Source: a bacterium YEK0313
GTDB taxonomy: Bacteria; Pseudomonadota; Alphaproteobacteria; Rhizobiales; Phreatobacteraceae
NCBI GenBank assembly: GCA_000751295.2
Contig: CCMO02000002.1
Coordinates: 642,501-706,500 of the forward strand
Direction of reading: 5' to 3'
Length of the DNA: 64,000 nucleotides
The notes below the pieces were generated by a model. The model was not told the DNA's origin. It worked only from the letters and a program-made list of their open reading frames with translations, and made no database searches. Each line of letters opens with the position of its first letter. The first letter of the stretch is position 1. Position numbers and translations under genes: made by a program. Shown here in pieces: positions 39,591 to 48,859 of this stretch.

Positions 39591-41231
39591 TCAGAGCCTG
39601 AGGCGGCGCAGCGCCTCGACAAGGCCGGCGGTCGAGCCGTCGAGGCCTTCGACGCCGTGGACGCGACCGGCGACGATCGGCTCGAGCGCGGTCGCCAGCT
39701 CCTTGCCGAGCTCGACGCCCCACTGGTCGAAGGCGTTGATGTCGAGCACGGCGGCCATGACGAAGACCTTGTGCTCGTAGAGCGCGACCAGCATGCCGAG
39801 CGTCGCCGGATCGAGCTTGCGGTAGAGGAAGGTGGTCGAGGGCCGGTTGCCGGCAAACACCCGGTGGGGCGCGAGTGCCGCAGCCTCGGCCTCGCTCAGC
39901 CCCTTGTCGCGCGCCTGCGCCAGGGCTTCCTCCAGCGTCCGGCCGCGCATCAGCGCCTGGCTCTGCGCCAGGCAGTTGGCGATCAGCAGGTCATGATGCT
40001 TGCGGCCCCGCTCATGCGGGCTCGCGGCGATCAGGAAATCACAGGGCACGACCTCGGTGCCCTGGTGCAGCAGCTGGAAGAAGGCGTGCTGGCCATTGGT
40101 GCCCGGCTCGCCCCAGATCACCGGGCCGGTCGCGCGGCCGACCGGATCGCCGGCAAGCGTGACCGACTTGCCGAGGCTTTCCATGTCGAGCTGCTGCAGA
40201 TGCGCCGGGAACCGCGCCAGCCGCTGGTCATAGGGCAGCACGGCATGGCTCGGGAAGTTCCAGACGTTGCGGTGCCAGAGGCCGAGAAGCCCCATGACGA
40301 CCGGCATGTTGCGGCCGAGCGGGGCGTTGAGGAAATGCTGGTCGACCCGCTCGGCGCCGGCCAGGAAGGCCTGGAAGTTGCGCGGCCCGATGGCGATCAT
40401 CAGCGCCAGACCGATCGCCGACCAGACCGAATAGCGCCCGCCGACCCAGTCCCAGAAGCGGAACATGCTCTGCTCGGGAATGCCGAAGGCGGTCACCGCC
40501 GCGAGATTGGTGGACACCGCCGCGAAATGATGGCTGACCGCCGCCTCGCCGAGCGCCTGCGCCACGAAGGCGCGCGCTGTGGCGGCATTGGTCATGGTCT
40601 CGATGGTGGTGAAGGTCTTCGAGGAAATGATGAACAGGGTGCGCGCCGGATCGAGGCCCTTCAGCGTGTCGGCCATATGGGCGCCGTCGACATTGGAGAC
40701 GAAGCGCACGGAAAGGCCGCGCTTGGCATAGGGCGACAGCGCCATGGCCGCCATGGCCGGGCCGAGGTCGGAGCCGCCGATGCCGATATTGACGACGGTC
40801 GAGAAGCGCTTTCCCGTGGCGCCGCGCAGCGCACCGGAGCGCAGCGCATCGGCGAAGGCCGCGCAGCGTTCGCGCTCGGCGGCGACCGCCGGCATGACGT
40901 CGCGGCCGTCGACCAGCATGGGCCGGCCCGACAGGTTGCGCAGCGCGACATGCAGCACCGCGCGATTTTCGGTCCGGTTGATCCGTTCGCCGGCAAACAT
41001 CGCGTCGCGCTTGGGCTCGACCCCGGCGGCCCGGGCGAGCTCGACCAGGAGCTTCATGGTCCGCGCGGTGACCCGGGTCTTGGAATAGTCCATGAGGATC
41101 GGACCGAGCCGGATCGAATGCCGCTGGAAGCGCTTCGGATCGGCCTCGAACAGGCCTGCGAGCGAGGTTGCCTCGAGCGAGGTCTTGTGGCTTTCGAGCT
41201 GGGCGAAGGCGGCGGCAACGGCATCGGTCAT
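39591..41231 (-). CDS. pgi: glucose-6-phosphate isomerase
   Basis: A 546-residue phosphoglucose isomerase that interconverts glucose 6-phosphate and fructose 6-phosphate in glycolysis and gluconeogenesis. The signature blocks NIGIGGSDLGPAMAA, VWSAIGLALMIAIGP, and WGEPGTNGQHAFFQLLHQGT are all present in the right order and the length matches the family. The start at 41231 is the natural ATG; the upstream frame from 41285 adds only a Pro/Arg-rich stretch. Confidence 0.97.
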   Translation of the reverse strand: MTDAVAAAFAQLESHKTSLEATSLAGLFEADPKRFQRHSIRLGPILMDYSKTRVTARTMKLLVELARAAGVEPKRDAMFAGERINRTENRAVLHVALRNLSGRPMLVDGRDVMPAVAAERERCAAFADALRSGALRGATGKRFSTVVNIGIGGSDLGPAMAAMALSPYAKRGLSVRFVSNVDGAHMADTLKGLDPARTLFIISSKTFTTIETMTNAATARAFVAQALGEAAVSHHFAAVSTNLAAVTAFGIPEQSMFRFWDWVGGRYSVWSAIGLALMIAIGPRNFQAFLAGAERVDQHFLNAPLGRNMPVVMGLLGLWHRNVWNFPSHAVLPYDQRLARFPAHLQQLDMESLGKSVTLAGDPVGRATGPVIWGEPGTNGQHAFFQLLHQGTEVVPCDFLIAASPHERGRKHHDLLIANCLAQSQALMRGRTLEEALAQARDKGLSEAEAAALAPHRVFAGNRPSTTFLYRKLDPATLGMLVALYEHKVFVMAAVLDINAFDQWGVELGKELATALEPIVAGRVHGVEGLDGSTAGLVEALRRLRL

Positions 41232-41340
41232 GTCAGGCGATTCCGGTCTGGAAGGCGATGGGCGGCGACCATCGGGGCGCATCATGACCTAACGATGATG
41301 AATTGCGGCAGATCACGGTCGATGCCGGCGGAGCATGACA

Positions 41341-41853
41341 CTATCCGGAGAGGCGCGTGAAGACGGCAAATTCGGCGGCGACCCGGGCGTAGACGTGACG
41401 CTTGTAGGGCACCACGAGCGCGGGCAGACGATGGAGCTCCTCCCAGCGCCAGCAGTCGAATTCGGGCGCTTCGCCCGGCGCCGCATGGCTGAGATCGATC
41501 GTCGCCTCGGCGCCGGTGAAGCGGAAGGCGAACCAGGCCTGGCTCTGGCCGCGCCAGCGGTCGAGCCGGTGCGGCGGACCGTGATAGGGCGGCCAGTCAT
41601 AGACGAGCGGCTCGGCCACCCGGCCGAGCGGGACGGCGTCGACAATGCCGGTCTCCTCGGCCAGTTCGCGCCGGGCCGCCGCCGCCTCGCTTTCGCCGGG
41701 GTCGACGCCGCCCTGCGGCATCTGCCATTCGAAACCCGGCGCGATGACTTCCGGACCATCATCCCCGGTGCGCCGGGCGATCAGCACGCGGCCATGCGCA
41801 TTGAACAGCGCAATGCCGACATTGCGGCGGTAGCTTGCGGCAGCAGCGCACAT
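41341..41853 (-). CDS. rppH: RNA pyrophosphohydrolase
   Basis: A 170-residue Nudix hydrolase that removes pyrophosphate from mRNA 5' ends and starts their decay. The Nudix box is complete (QMPQGGVDPGE followed by the RELAEETGI part). The N-terminus YRRNVGIALFNAHGRVLIA and the substrate-facing block DRWRGQSQAWFAFRF are typical of RppH. The start at 41853 has GGAGA seven bases upstream. It is divergent from the DeoR gene. Confidence 0.92.
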   Translation of the reverse strand: MCAAAASYRRNVGIALFNAHGRVLIARRTGDDGPEVIAPGFEWQMPQGGVDPGESEAAAARRELAEETGIVDAVPLGRVAEPLVYDWPPYHGPPHRLDRWRGQSQAWFAFRFTGAEATIDLSHAAPGEAPEFDCWRWEELHRLPALVVPYKRHVYARVAAEFAVFTRLSG

Positions 41854-41935
41854 CCGTGAATCTCCGGATACCGTGATCACGCATCCGTGATCGACTATCG
41901 CCCCCTCGCCGACCGCATATCCGGAATGCATTTCT

Positions 41936-42712
41936 ATGGCCAGGCCGCTCGCGGTAAACCGCCACGACCGTATCCGCGAACAGATCGAAGCCGCCGGCTC
42001 CGCCACGGTCGGCAGCCTTGCTGCGGAGCTCGGCGTGTCGCGCGAGACCATTCGCCGCGACCTGAAGCTGCTGGCCGACCGGCAGGAGCTCGACATCGTC
42101 CATGGCGGCGCCACCCGCCGGGCCGGCACGGAACCGGGCCCGGCCCGGCGTCTCGCGCCCCAGCCAGGCGACAATTCCGCCGGCCGGGCCGCCATTGCGC
42201 AGGCCGCCGCCAATCTGGTCACCGACGGCATGGTCGTGCTGCTCGATTGCGGCCCGACCGCGCGGCTCGTTGCCGAAGCCCTGACGGGGCGGCAGCGGCT
42301 GACGGTGATCACCAACAGCCTCGCCAATGCGCTGCTGCTGACGCGCGTGCCCGGCTTCCGGGTGGTGATGCTGGGCGGCGAGATCGACGCCGTCGACGAA
42401 AGCTCCGTCGGCATCGATACGATGGACATGCTGCGCAACTATCGCGTCGACATCGCCTTCCTGTGCGCCGGCGGCCTGACCGCCGACGGCCAGCCGACCG
42501 ATACGTGCAGGCTCTGGGCCGAGCAGCGCCAGCGCATGATCAAGGCTGCCAAGCGCGCCTATTTCATGGTCGATTCCTCGGTTTTCGAACGCGAGACGCC
42601 GGTGCGCATCAACGGCATCGAGGCGGCGACCGGCATCATCGTGGATACGCCGCCGAGCCGCCAGCTGAGCCAGGCGGTGTTCGACCGCGGCTTCGACATG
42701 CTGGTGGCCTGA
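41936..42712 (+). CDS. DeoR/GlpR family transcriptional regulator
   Basis: A 258-residue DeoR-type regulator. The N-terminal helix-turn-helix is GSLAAELGVSRETIRRDLKL. The C-terminal sugar-phosphate-binding domain has VLLDCGPTARLVAEAL, LTVITNSLANALLL, and AYFMVDSSVF. DeoR family proteins usually repress sugar or sugar-phosphate catabolic genes. No sugar catabolic operon is next to it, so the target is unknown. Confidence 0.88.
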   Translation: MARPLAVNRHDRIREQIEAAGSATVGSLAAELGVSRETIRRDLKLLADRQELDIVHGGATRRAGTEPGPARRLAPQPGDNSAGRAAIAQAAANLVTDGMVVLLDCGPTARLVAEALTGRQRLTVITNSLANALLLTRVPGFRVVMLGGEIDAVDESSVGIDTMDMLRNYRVDIAFLCAGGLTADGQPTDTCRLWAEQRQRMIKAAKRAYFMVDSSVFERETPVRINGIEAATGIIVDTPPSRQLSQAVFDRGFDMLVA

Positions 42713-42716
42713 ACAT

Positions 42717-43628
42717 TCAGCCCGGCAGGCGGTGGCCGAGATCGGGCGGATCGACGCCGACGAGTTCGGCGGTCACGCAGAGCACCAGCAGGCCGAGCAG
42801 GATCTGCCGGCCGAGCGAGCGGCGCAGCGCCGAAGCCGCCAGGACATCGCCGCGCAGCAGCAGCCGGACGTGGCGGAAGCGTGCCGTGAAGGCATGGACG
42901 AGCAGCAGCGCCACCAGCGCCGCCTTGGCGATCAGCGCCCAGCCGAACCAGGAAGCCGGGAGGCCGCGCGCCGGGCCGGCCAGATACCAGGCGGCGGCAA
43001 GGCCGCTCGCCAGCGCCAGCAGCACCATGGTGCGGGCATAACGCGACCAGACGAGGAAGGCCTCGCCCGCCGCGCGCGGATCGCGCCGCAAGGTGAGGTT
43101 GCGCAGGGGGAACAGGCTGCCGAACCAGAAGGCGGCGGCGCTGACATGGAGCACGGTGAGCGCGGCGAGCTCCTGACGCGGGCGGTACTGCGTGGCATGG
43201 CCGAAGGCGGCATAGCTCGCCGCGACCGTCACCGCGCCAACCACCGCCATGCCGGTCGCCCAGCTCCGCCGCATCAGGGCGAACAGGACCAGCAGCAGCC
43301 CGGCAAGCCGCATGAGGCCCGCATCGCCGAAGCGCGACCGCGCGATGGCGACATAGAGATCGGCGCGCATGGCGGCCTCCGGCGAGCGAGCGAGGCTCAG
43401 CGCGCGCAGGGGCCAGGCGGCGAGGCTCGCCAGGACCCCGACCAGGACGAGCACGAACAGCCAGCGCCGGGCTGCCGTAGCCTCGTCGGCGGTCAGCTCG
43501 CCGCTCATGAACAGCAGGAACAGCGCAATGCCGGCCCCGCCCAGCGCGCCGATCGAGCCGACGGCGCGCAGCACCCCCGCCAGCGCGTTCAGCGGATCGC
43601 CCGGTCCCTGCCAGAACTCCAGGATCAT
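42717..43628 (-). CDS. copD: copper homeostasis membrane protein CopD
   Basis: A 303-residue membrane protein of the CopD (YebZ-like) family with about eight hydrophobic segments. The block VLHVSAAAFWFGSLFPL and the AKAALVALLLVHAFTARF region are usual. CopD proteins help move copper into the cytoplasm or to cuproproteins, often with CopC, which is not found here. It lies alone on the minus strand between DeoR and MFS genes. Confidence 0.8.
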   Translation of the reverse strand: MILEFWQGPGDPLNALAGVLRAVGSIGALGGAGIALFLLFMSGELTADEATAARRWLFVLVLVGVLASLAAWPLRALSLARSPEAAMRADLYVAIARSRFGDAGLMRLAGLLLVLFALMRRSWATGMAVVGAVTVAASYAAFGHATQYRPRQELAALTVLHVSAAAFWFGSLFPLRNLTLRRDPRAAGEAFLVWSRYARTMVLLALASGLAAAWYLAGPARGLPASWFGWALIAKAALVALLLVHAFTARFRHVRLLLRGDVLAASALRRSLGRQILLGLLVLCVTAELVGVDPPDLGHRLPG

Positions 43629-43660
43629 GCACGCCCCTTCGTGTCGCTGCCTTTTGGCCG

Positions 43661-44857
43661 TCAGCTAGAGCGCGTCCGGAAGCGGCGCGCAAGCAGCGCC
43701 GTCGCGGCGAAGGAGGCGAGCGCCACCGCAAAGAGCAGCACGAACCCCCATCCGGGGCCGATCCAGTCGAGAGCGAAGGCATAGGCCGTCGGGGCCGCGG
43801 CCGTCACGATGAGACCGGGCGTGGCGATGGTCGCCAGCACGCCGACATAGCCGTCCCTGCCGAACAGAACGAGCGGCACGGCGCCGCGCACAATGGTGAC
43901 AAGGCCGATGGAAATGCCGAACAGGATGGAGAACAGCGCGAGCGCCGGCGTCGAGGCGCCGCCGATGGCGAGCGGCAGGAAGGCGACGACCAGGATGCCG
44001 GTCGACAGCATCGCGAACGCGAACGGGTTCAGATTGCCGCCGAACAGCATTTCGGCAAGGCGGCCGAGGGTCTGGAACACGCCGCGGATCGAGGCGATCC
44101 AGACGGCGGTGGCGGCCGATGCGCCGAGCATGACGGCGGCCGGAATGAAATGGGCGTTGAGCGCCACCGTCACGAAGGAGTTGCAGGCGAAGGCGATGGC
44201 CAGGAGGAGGATCGCCTGCGCGCGCAGCGCCTGCGGCACCAGCGGCGGCGGATCCGCGGCCGCGCCATTTCGGCCATTGGCGCCCCGCAGCAGCGCACCC
44301 TTGCGCGGCATGGCAAGATGCAGCGGCGTGCAGATGACGAGCACCGAGGCGGCACAGACCATCCAGGCGACGCGCCAGCCATAGGCCGCGTTCACATAGT
44401 GGCAGATCGGCCAGTAGACCGTGGAGGCGAGGCCGCCGAACAGGGCAAGCAGGCTGATCGGCCGGCGCGCCGCGGTGCCGTGGATCTCGACGAGCGTGGC
44501 GAAGGACGCATCGTAGAGCGTCAGCCGGGAAGCAAGGCCGAGCACGACCCAGGCGAAGAGGTAGACGACGGGATCGGCGACCTGCGAGAGCATGGCAAGA
44601 CCGAGGGCGGCGACCACCGAGCCCATGGTCAAGGTGGCGCGGCCGCCGTTCTTCTCCTGAAAGCGGGCGACCGGCTTGGCGACGAAGCCGCCGACCAGGA
44701 GCGAGATCGAGAAGCCGAAGAAGACGAAGGTCTGGCTCCAGCCGAGCTCGGCCGCCATTGGCGTCGAGAGCACGGAAATGCCGTAGACGATGGTGCCCCA
44801 GGAAATGATCTGGGCAATGCCGAGGGCGACGATGATGAAGGCGGGAGACATGAGCAT
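43661..44857 (-). CDS. MFS transporter
   Basis: A 398-residue major facilitator with about twelve membrane segments. The N-terminus (IVALGIAQIISWGTIVYGIS) and the GAPVALFG-like spacing of paired helices fit the family, and the N-half loop VAKPVARFQEKNGGRAT carries the basic motif. The substrate is not indicated. The gene stands 32 bases upstream of copD on the same strand. Confidence 0.85.
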   Translation of the reverse strand: MLMSPAFIIVALGIAQIISWGTIVYGISVLSTPMAAELGWSQTFVFFGFSISLLVGGFVAKPVARFQEKNGGRATLTMGSVVAALGLAMLSQVADPVVYLFAWVVLGLASRLTLYDASFATLVEIHGTAARRPISLLALFGGLASTVYWPICHYVNAAYGWRVAWMVCAASVLVICTPLHLAMPRKGALLRGANGRNGAAADPPPLVPQALRAQAILLLAIAFACNSFVTVALNAHFIPAAVMLGASAATAVWIASIRGVFQTLGRLAEMLFGGNLNPFAFAMLSTGILVVAFLPLAIGGASTPALALFSILFGISIGLVTIVRGAVPLVLFGRDGYVGVLATIATPGLIVTAAAPTAYAFALDWIGPGWGFVLLFAVALASFAATALLARRFRTRSS

Positions 44858-44968
44858 GGCGGGCCAGCCGGCAAACTACCCGAGCCCGGCGCATCGGCAT
44901 ATCGCCATTTGGACTGAGCGGCCCCGTGCGCCGGGCACGGCTGCGCGCTGCCCGCCTCGCGGCGCCGC

Positions 44969-45712
44969 CTAGGGCTTGGCCGGGGTCGCCGGGAAGCGGC
45001 CCGGCGCCGGCGCCATTTTCTGCAGCTTCAGCAGCCGCTCCCGCAGCGCGTGAATATGCTCGAGCATATGGCGCCCGGCCTCGTCCTCGTCGCCCGCGGC
45101 GACGGCATCGGCAATCATGGCATGCTGCCTGTTGGTGGCGCCGACATCGATCGTCTGCCAGAGGTTGAGGTACCAGAACCGCGTCGAGCGCTCGTGCAGC
45201 GTCCGGGCGAAATCACCCATGATCGAGTTGCCCGAGAGCAGCGCGAGCTCCCTGTGGAAGGCGCGGTCGTTGATGGTGAAGGCGTTCAGGTCGGGCGCGC
45301 CCGGGCTCTCCTCATGCTCGCTGGCGAGCGCCCTGAGACCTGCCAGCTGCTCCTCGCCGACCTCGCCCGCCTTGACGCGGCGGGCGGCCGAGCGGGCGAG
45401 CTCGGGTTCGACCGCGACGCGCGAATCGAGGATCTTGAGGATCTCGCCGAGGCTCTCCGGCTGGACGATCACGCCCTTGCGGGGCAGGACCTCGACCAGG
45501 CCTTCCACCTGCAGGCGCTGCAGAGCCTGGTGGACCGGCGTGCGTCCCAGTTTCAGCTGGGCGCAGAGCGCCGCCTCGCTGAGATACTGCCCCGGCAGAA
45601 AGAACAGCGTGATGACTTTTTCCTTGATCTGCTCATAGGCCTCGTCAACCAGAGATCTCGGCTTGCCTCCCGATCGTAGACCCACCTTGCCAGGGGTCGT
45701 TGTCTTCGCCAT
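44969..45712 (-). CDS. GntR (FCD) family regulator of the adjacent catabolic cluster
   Basis: A 247-residue GntR-type regulator. The winged helix reads EQIKEKVITLFFLPG then LCAQLKLGRTPVHQALQRL. The C-terminal FCD domain has the expected helical pattern with a metal-ligand-like histidine-rich end (HAMIADAVAAGDEDEAGRH). It stands divergent from the catabolic genes and is likely to control them through the shared TGAAATATC sites. The start at 45712 has AAGGAG about six bases upstream. FCD members usually bind a small organic acid. Confidence 0.9.
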   Translation of the reverse strand: MAKTTTPGKVGLRSGGKPRSLVDEAYEQIKEKVITLFFLPGQYLSEAALCAQLKLGRTPVHQALQRLQVEGLVEVLPRKGVIVQPESLGEILKILDSRVAVEPELARSAARRVKAGEVGEEQLAGLRALASEHEESPGAPDLNAFTINDRAFHRELALLSGNSIMGDFARTLHERSTRFWYLNLWQTIDVGATNRQHAMIADAVAAGDEDEAGRHMLEHIHALRERLLKLQKMAPAPGRFPATPAKP

Positions 45713-45772
45713 GCCCTGCTCCTTGATGAGGCCGATTGGCGCGGCAGACTGGCCGCGAGGTCGTATGATTGG

Positions 45773-45784
45773 TGAAATATCTGA
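45773..45784. promoter_or_regulatory. putative GntR-binding site 1
   Basis: TGAAATATCTGA, preceded by GG, contains the core shared with the two other sites and a direct repeat of TGAAA. It lies 61 bases upstream of the GntR start, suggesting self-control. Confidence 0.5.
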
Positions 45785-45992
45785 AACCCTGAACGCGTTC
45801 CAGACATCGCGTCGGTGATCCACATGCCGCCGCGGCGGATCCATCCTTGCTGCGCGTCTCTACCTGGTCCGCCACCCGCCCAGCCGCCGGCGGGCGCTGC
45901 GTCCATGCGCCGGCCCCCATCCGTTCAGGCCGTTCGAAACCGCTGCCCGTCCGGCAATGCCCGACGCCTGCCGCAAAACGCGCCTGCACGGC

Positions 45993-46021
45993 TTGGCTTT
46001 TCGATTCATCTGAAATATCAT
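45993..46021 (+). promoter_or_regulatory. putative promoter of the cupin-led operon
   Basis: TTGGCT (45993-45998) and TATCAT (46016-46021) are 17 bases apart. The -10 overlaps the shared word, so a repressor bound there would block transcription. Confidence 0.5.
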
Positions 46022-46042
46022 ATAAAATGACAAGTGATATTT
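46010..46042. promoter_or_regulatory. putative GntR-binding site 2 with inverted repeat
   Basis: CTGAAATATCAT begins at 46010. AAATATCA (46013-46020) is repeated in reverse as TGATATTT (46035-46042), giving a 22-base centre-to-centre spacing, two helical turns. It lies just upstream of the cupin start at 46055. Confidence 0.55.
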
Positions 46043-46054
46043 TGGTGAGGCACA

Positions 46055-46468
46055 GTGAGCGACAATCCGAAACCGGCCGCTGCCGGAGCGCCCTCCATCG
46101 ATGAAATCCTGCTCCAGGCGGACGCCCTGCCCTGGCGCGCCAAGTCGCTGAAGGGGGTCTTCGAAAAGATGCTCTGGCGTGACGAGGCGACCGGAGCCTC
46201 CGTGGCGCTCATCAAGTTCGAAAAGGGCGCCAGCATACCCACACCGCACCTGCACGCGTCCACCCAGATGATGTACTGCCTTTCCGGTCACTACGAATAT
46301 GTCAAGACCGGCGTCACGCTGAAGGCCGGCTCGTTCTATTGCAACCCCAAGGGCAATGTGCACGGCCCGACCCTGGCGCACGAAGAGACCGTCGTCATCG
46401 AGATCTATGACGGTCCGCACTATCCGGTGCGCCCGGACTGGTACGACAATGACGAGGACGCCCGCTGA
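46055..46468 (+). CDS. cupin-domain protein
   Basis: A 137-residue single-domain cupin. The metal-binding motif of the type HLH (PHLHASTQMMYCLSG) and a second half with NVHGPT (HGPTLAHEE) suggest an Fe, Mn or Ni site. Similar small cupins act as ring-cleaving dioxygenases or unknown hydrolases, so the activity is open. It is the first gene of the catabolic unit, starting with GTG at 46055 after a GTGAGG ribosome-binding site. Its stop shares one base with the start of the dehydrogenase. Confidence 0.85.
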   Translation: MSDNPKPAAAGAPSIDEILLQADALPWRAKSLKGVFEKMLWRDEATGASVALIKFEKGASIPTPHLHASTQMMYCLSGHYEYVKTGVTLKAGSFYCNPKGNVHGPTLAHEETVVIEIYDGPHYPVRPDWYDNDEDAR

Positions 46469-47529
46469 TGAGCGCCGCTCCCGCCCGGACGGTATCGGCG
46501 CAGGCGCTGGCGCGGGCCGTCGCGGCGATCTTCGGCGCCTGCGGCGTCGCGCCGGACGCGGCTGACATCGTCGCCGAGGACCTCGTCGCGGCCGATGTCG
46601 AGGGCGTCTCCTCCCACGGCGTGATGCTGGTCCCGATGTATGTGAAGCGGCTCAAGGCCGGCTCGGTCTCGACCGGCGCGGCCGGAGAGGTCGTTTCCGA
46701 CAGCGGCGCCGCCATCGTCATCGACGCCGGCGACGTCCTCGGCCAGTTGACGGCCCGGCAGGCGGTCGGGCTCGCGGTCGCGCGCGCCAGGCAGATCGGC
46801 ATGGCGACCGTCGCGGTCCGCAACGCCTTCCATTTCGGCACAGCCGGGCGCTATGCCCGCATGATCGCCGACCAGGGCGCGGTAGGCATGGTGATGGCCA
46901 ATACCCGCCCCCTGATGCCGGCCCCCGGCGGGGCGCAGCCGCTGACCGGCAACAATCCCCTCGCCATTGCGGCCCCGGGCGCCGGCGCGTTCCACCCGGA
47001 GGTCGACATGGCCATGAGCGCCGTCGCCATGGGCAAGATCCGCAATGCCGCCGCGGCCGGCCAGGCCATTCCGGCCGGCTGGGCGGCGGACAGGGACGGC
47101 CTCGCCACCACCGATCCGCAGAAGGCGATCGAGGGCATGCTGCTGCCCGCCGCCGGCCCGAAGGGGTTCGGCCTCGCCTTCATGATCGACATCCTGGCCG
47201 GCGGCCTGTCCGGCGGGGCGATCGGCGCCGAGGTCAACCACCTCTATGGCGATGCGGCCTCGCCCTATCGCTGCTCGAACCTCTTCATCGCCATCGATGT
47301 CGGGCATTTCGGCGCCGAAGCGACCTTCAAGGCCCGCGCCGATGCCGAGCTCCGGCGCGTCTCCGGCTCGCGTCGGGCTCCCGACGTCGAACGCGTCTAT
47401 GCTCCCGGAGAACTGGCTTTCGCAGCCCGTTCGACGAGCAACGGCCACGCGCGCGTGGCACAGGCCGCCTGGACCTCCCTGATCGAAACGGGGACGTCCG
47501 TCGGTATCGATTTCCCTTCGTACTTCTAA
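46468..47529 (+). CDS. Ldh2/MDH family NAD(P)-dependent oxidoreductase
   Basis: A 353-residue member of the family of malate/L-lactate dehydrogenases, ureidoglycolate and piperideine-carboxylate reductases, which use NAD(P) without a Rossmann fold. Marks are EGVSSHGVMLVPMYVKRL with the catalytic histidine, VRNAFHFGTAGRYARM, and GPKGFGLAFMIDILAGGL. It is the second gene of the unit and overlaps the cupin by one base. Substrate specificity cannot be called from sequence; the pathway context suggests a 2-hydroxy or 2-oxo acid. Confidence 0.87.
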   Translation: MSAAPARTVSAQALARAVAAIFGACGVAPDAADIVAEDLVAADVEGVSSHGVMLVPMYVKRLKAGSVSTGAAGEVVSDSGAAIVIDAGDVLGQLTARQAVGLAVARARQIGMATVAVRNAFHFGTAGRYARMIADQGAVGMVMANTRPLMPAPGGAQPLTGNNPLAIAAPGAGAFHPEVDMAMSAVAMGKIRNAAAAGQAIPAGWAADRDGLATTDPQKAIEGMLLPAAGPKGFGLAFMIDILAGGLSGGAIGAEVNHLYGDAASPYRCSNLFIAIDVGHFGAEATFKARADAELRRVSGSRRAPDVERVYAPGELAFAARSTSNGHARVAQAAWTSLIETGTSVGIDFPSYF

Positions 47530-47541
47530 GTGAGGACAGAC

Positions 47542-47940
47542 GTGAAACAGCAGGTTGTTACCGACAAGCTCGCCAAGCCCAACGGCCACTTCTCCCAGGC
47601 GACCACGATCGAGGCGAAGGGCAAGCTGGTCTTCATTTCCGGCATGACGGCACGCAAGGCCGACGGCAGCGTCGCCGGCATCGGCGACATCGAGGTGCAG
47701 ACCCGGCAGGTCTGCGAGAACCTCAAGGCGGCCGCCGAGGCTGCCGGCGGCTCGCTCGAGGACATCGTGCGCGTCGACGTCTATGTCCGCAACATCGAGC
47801 ACTTCCCGATCATCCACAAGGTCCGCGCCGAATATTTCAAGGCGCCGGTGCCGGCCTCGACCATGGTCGAGGTCTCGAAGATGGTGAACGCGGAATATCT
47901 CATCGAGATCAGCGCCATCGCGGTGCTGCCGAACGGCTAA
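47542..47940 (+). CDS. RidA family protein
   Basis: A 132-residue YjgF/RidA-type protein. These hydrolyse reactive enamines or imines, and some members are 2-aminomuconate deaminases. The sequence has GKLVFISGMTARK, then VRVDVYVRNIEHFP with the conserved arginine, and SKMVNAEYLIEISAIAVLP at the end. The start GTG at 47542 has GAGG six bases upstream; a GTG at 47530 is the alternative. In this unit a deaminase or enamine-clearing role would suit a nitrogen-containing substrate. Confidence 0.9.
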   Translation: MKQQVVTDKLAKPNGHFSQATTIEAKGKLVFISGMTARKADGSVAGIGDIEVQTRQVCENLKAAAEAAGGSLEDIVRVDVYVRNIEHFPIIHKVRAEYFKAPVPASTMVEVSKMVNAEYLIEISAIAVLPNG

Positions 47941-47950
47941 GAACACGACG

Positions 47951-48859
47951 ATGCGTCTTGCCACCATCAATGTCTCGGGCACGCCGCGCGTCGGCGTGGT
48001 CGCGGGCGACTTGATCCGGCTGCTGCCAGCCGATGCGGGCGACATGGTCGCCCTCATCGGCCGCGGCCGATCCGAAATCGAGCGGCTGGCGCAGACCGCG
48101 CCGGTCCAGACCATGCCGCTCGCCGAGGCGAAGCTGATGGCGCCGATCCAGCGGTTCCGCCGAGACGTGCTGTGCACGGGCTGGAACTACTGGGATCATT
48201 TCGAGGAGAGCCGCGGCAAGCGCGAGGGACAGGACGTCGACAAGCCCTCGGCGCCGACCTTCTTCACCAAGGCGCCGAACACCGTCATCGGCCCCTATGA
48301 CGATATCGGGCTCGATCCCCATATCTCGGCCAAGTGGGACTACGAGGCGGAGGTCGCCATCGTGATCGGCAAACGCTGCCGCTCGGTCTCGAAAGCCGAC
48401 GCGCTGGACTGCGTCTTCGGCTATTGCCTGGCCAACGACGTCTCGCAGCGCGACCTGCAGCGCCGCCACGGCGGACAATGGCTGAAGGGCAAGAGCATCG
48501 ACGGTACGATGCCCCTCGGCCCGTTCATCGTCACCGGCGACGAATTGGATGTCCCCGAGATCACCCTGGAGCTGACCCTCAACGGCGAGACCATGCAGAG
48601 CGCGAAGCTCAAGCAGATGGCGTTCCCGATCGCCGAGCTCGTCGCCGAATTGTCCTTCGGCATGACGCTGGAGGTCGGCGACGTCATCATCACCGGGACG
48701 CCTTCGGGCATCGGCAATGCGCGGGAGCCGGCGGTCTTCCTCAAAGCCGGCGACGAGATGGTGGTCTCGGCCACCGGCCTCGGCACGCTGCGCAACAGGA
48801 TCGTCGCGGCCGACCTTCACGGCACCACCGACATTGCCTCGATGAGCATAGCCAAATGA
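47951..48859 (+). CDS. fumarylacetoacetate hydrolase family protein
   Basis: A 302-residue FAH-fold enzyme. Family members hydrolyse acylpyruvates, hydrate 2-oxopent-4-enoate or decarboxylate 4-oxalocrotonate, the final steps of aromatic ring-cleavage routes. The metal site is visible as DYEAEVAIVIGKRCR, and FGYCLANDVSQRDLQRRHGG and VIITGTPSGIG follow in the usual order. It overlaps the SDR gene by four bases. The company of RidA, monooxygenase and amidohydrolase points to aromatic degradation. Confidence 0.9.
   Translation: MRLATINVSGTPRVGVVAGDLIRLLPADAGDMVALIGRGRSEIERLAQTAPVQTMPLAEAKLMAPIQRFRRDVLCTGWNYWDHFEESRGKREGQDVDKPSAPTFFTKAPNTVIGPYDDIGLDPHISAKWDYEAEVAIVIGKRCRSVSKADALDCVFGYCLANDVSQRDLQRRHGGQWLKGKSIDGTMPLGPFIVTGDELDVPEITLELTLNGETMQSAKLKQMAFPIAELVAELSFGMTLEVGDVIITGTPSGIGNAREPAVFLKAGDEMVVSATGLGTLRNRIVAADLHGTTDIASMSIAK

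Larger units (their letters stand above)
45713..46054. promoter_or_regulatory. divergent control region of the GntR gene and catabolic operon
   Basis: A 342-base gap without a convincing gene. It holds two copies of the word TGAAATATC (45773-45781 and 46011-46019), an inverted repeat, and a probable promoter for the cupin gene. Its right end is clearly AT-rich against the GC-rich surroundings. Confidence 0.6.

Noticed and set aside
46468..47529. Assignment as malate or lactate dehydrogenase proper
   Set aside because: The family includes many different 2-oxo acid and imine reductases, and the gene is within a catabolic cluster.
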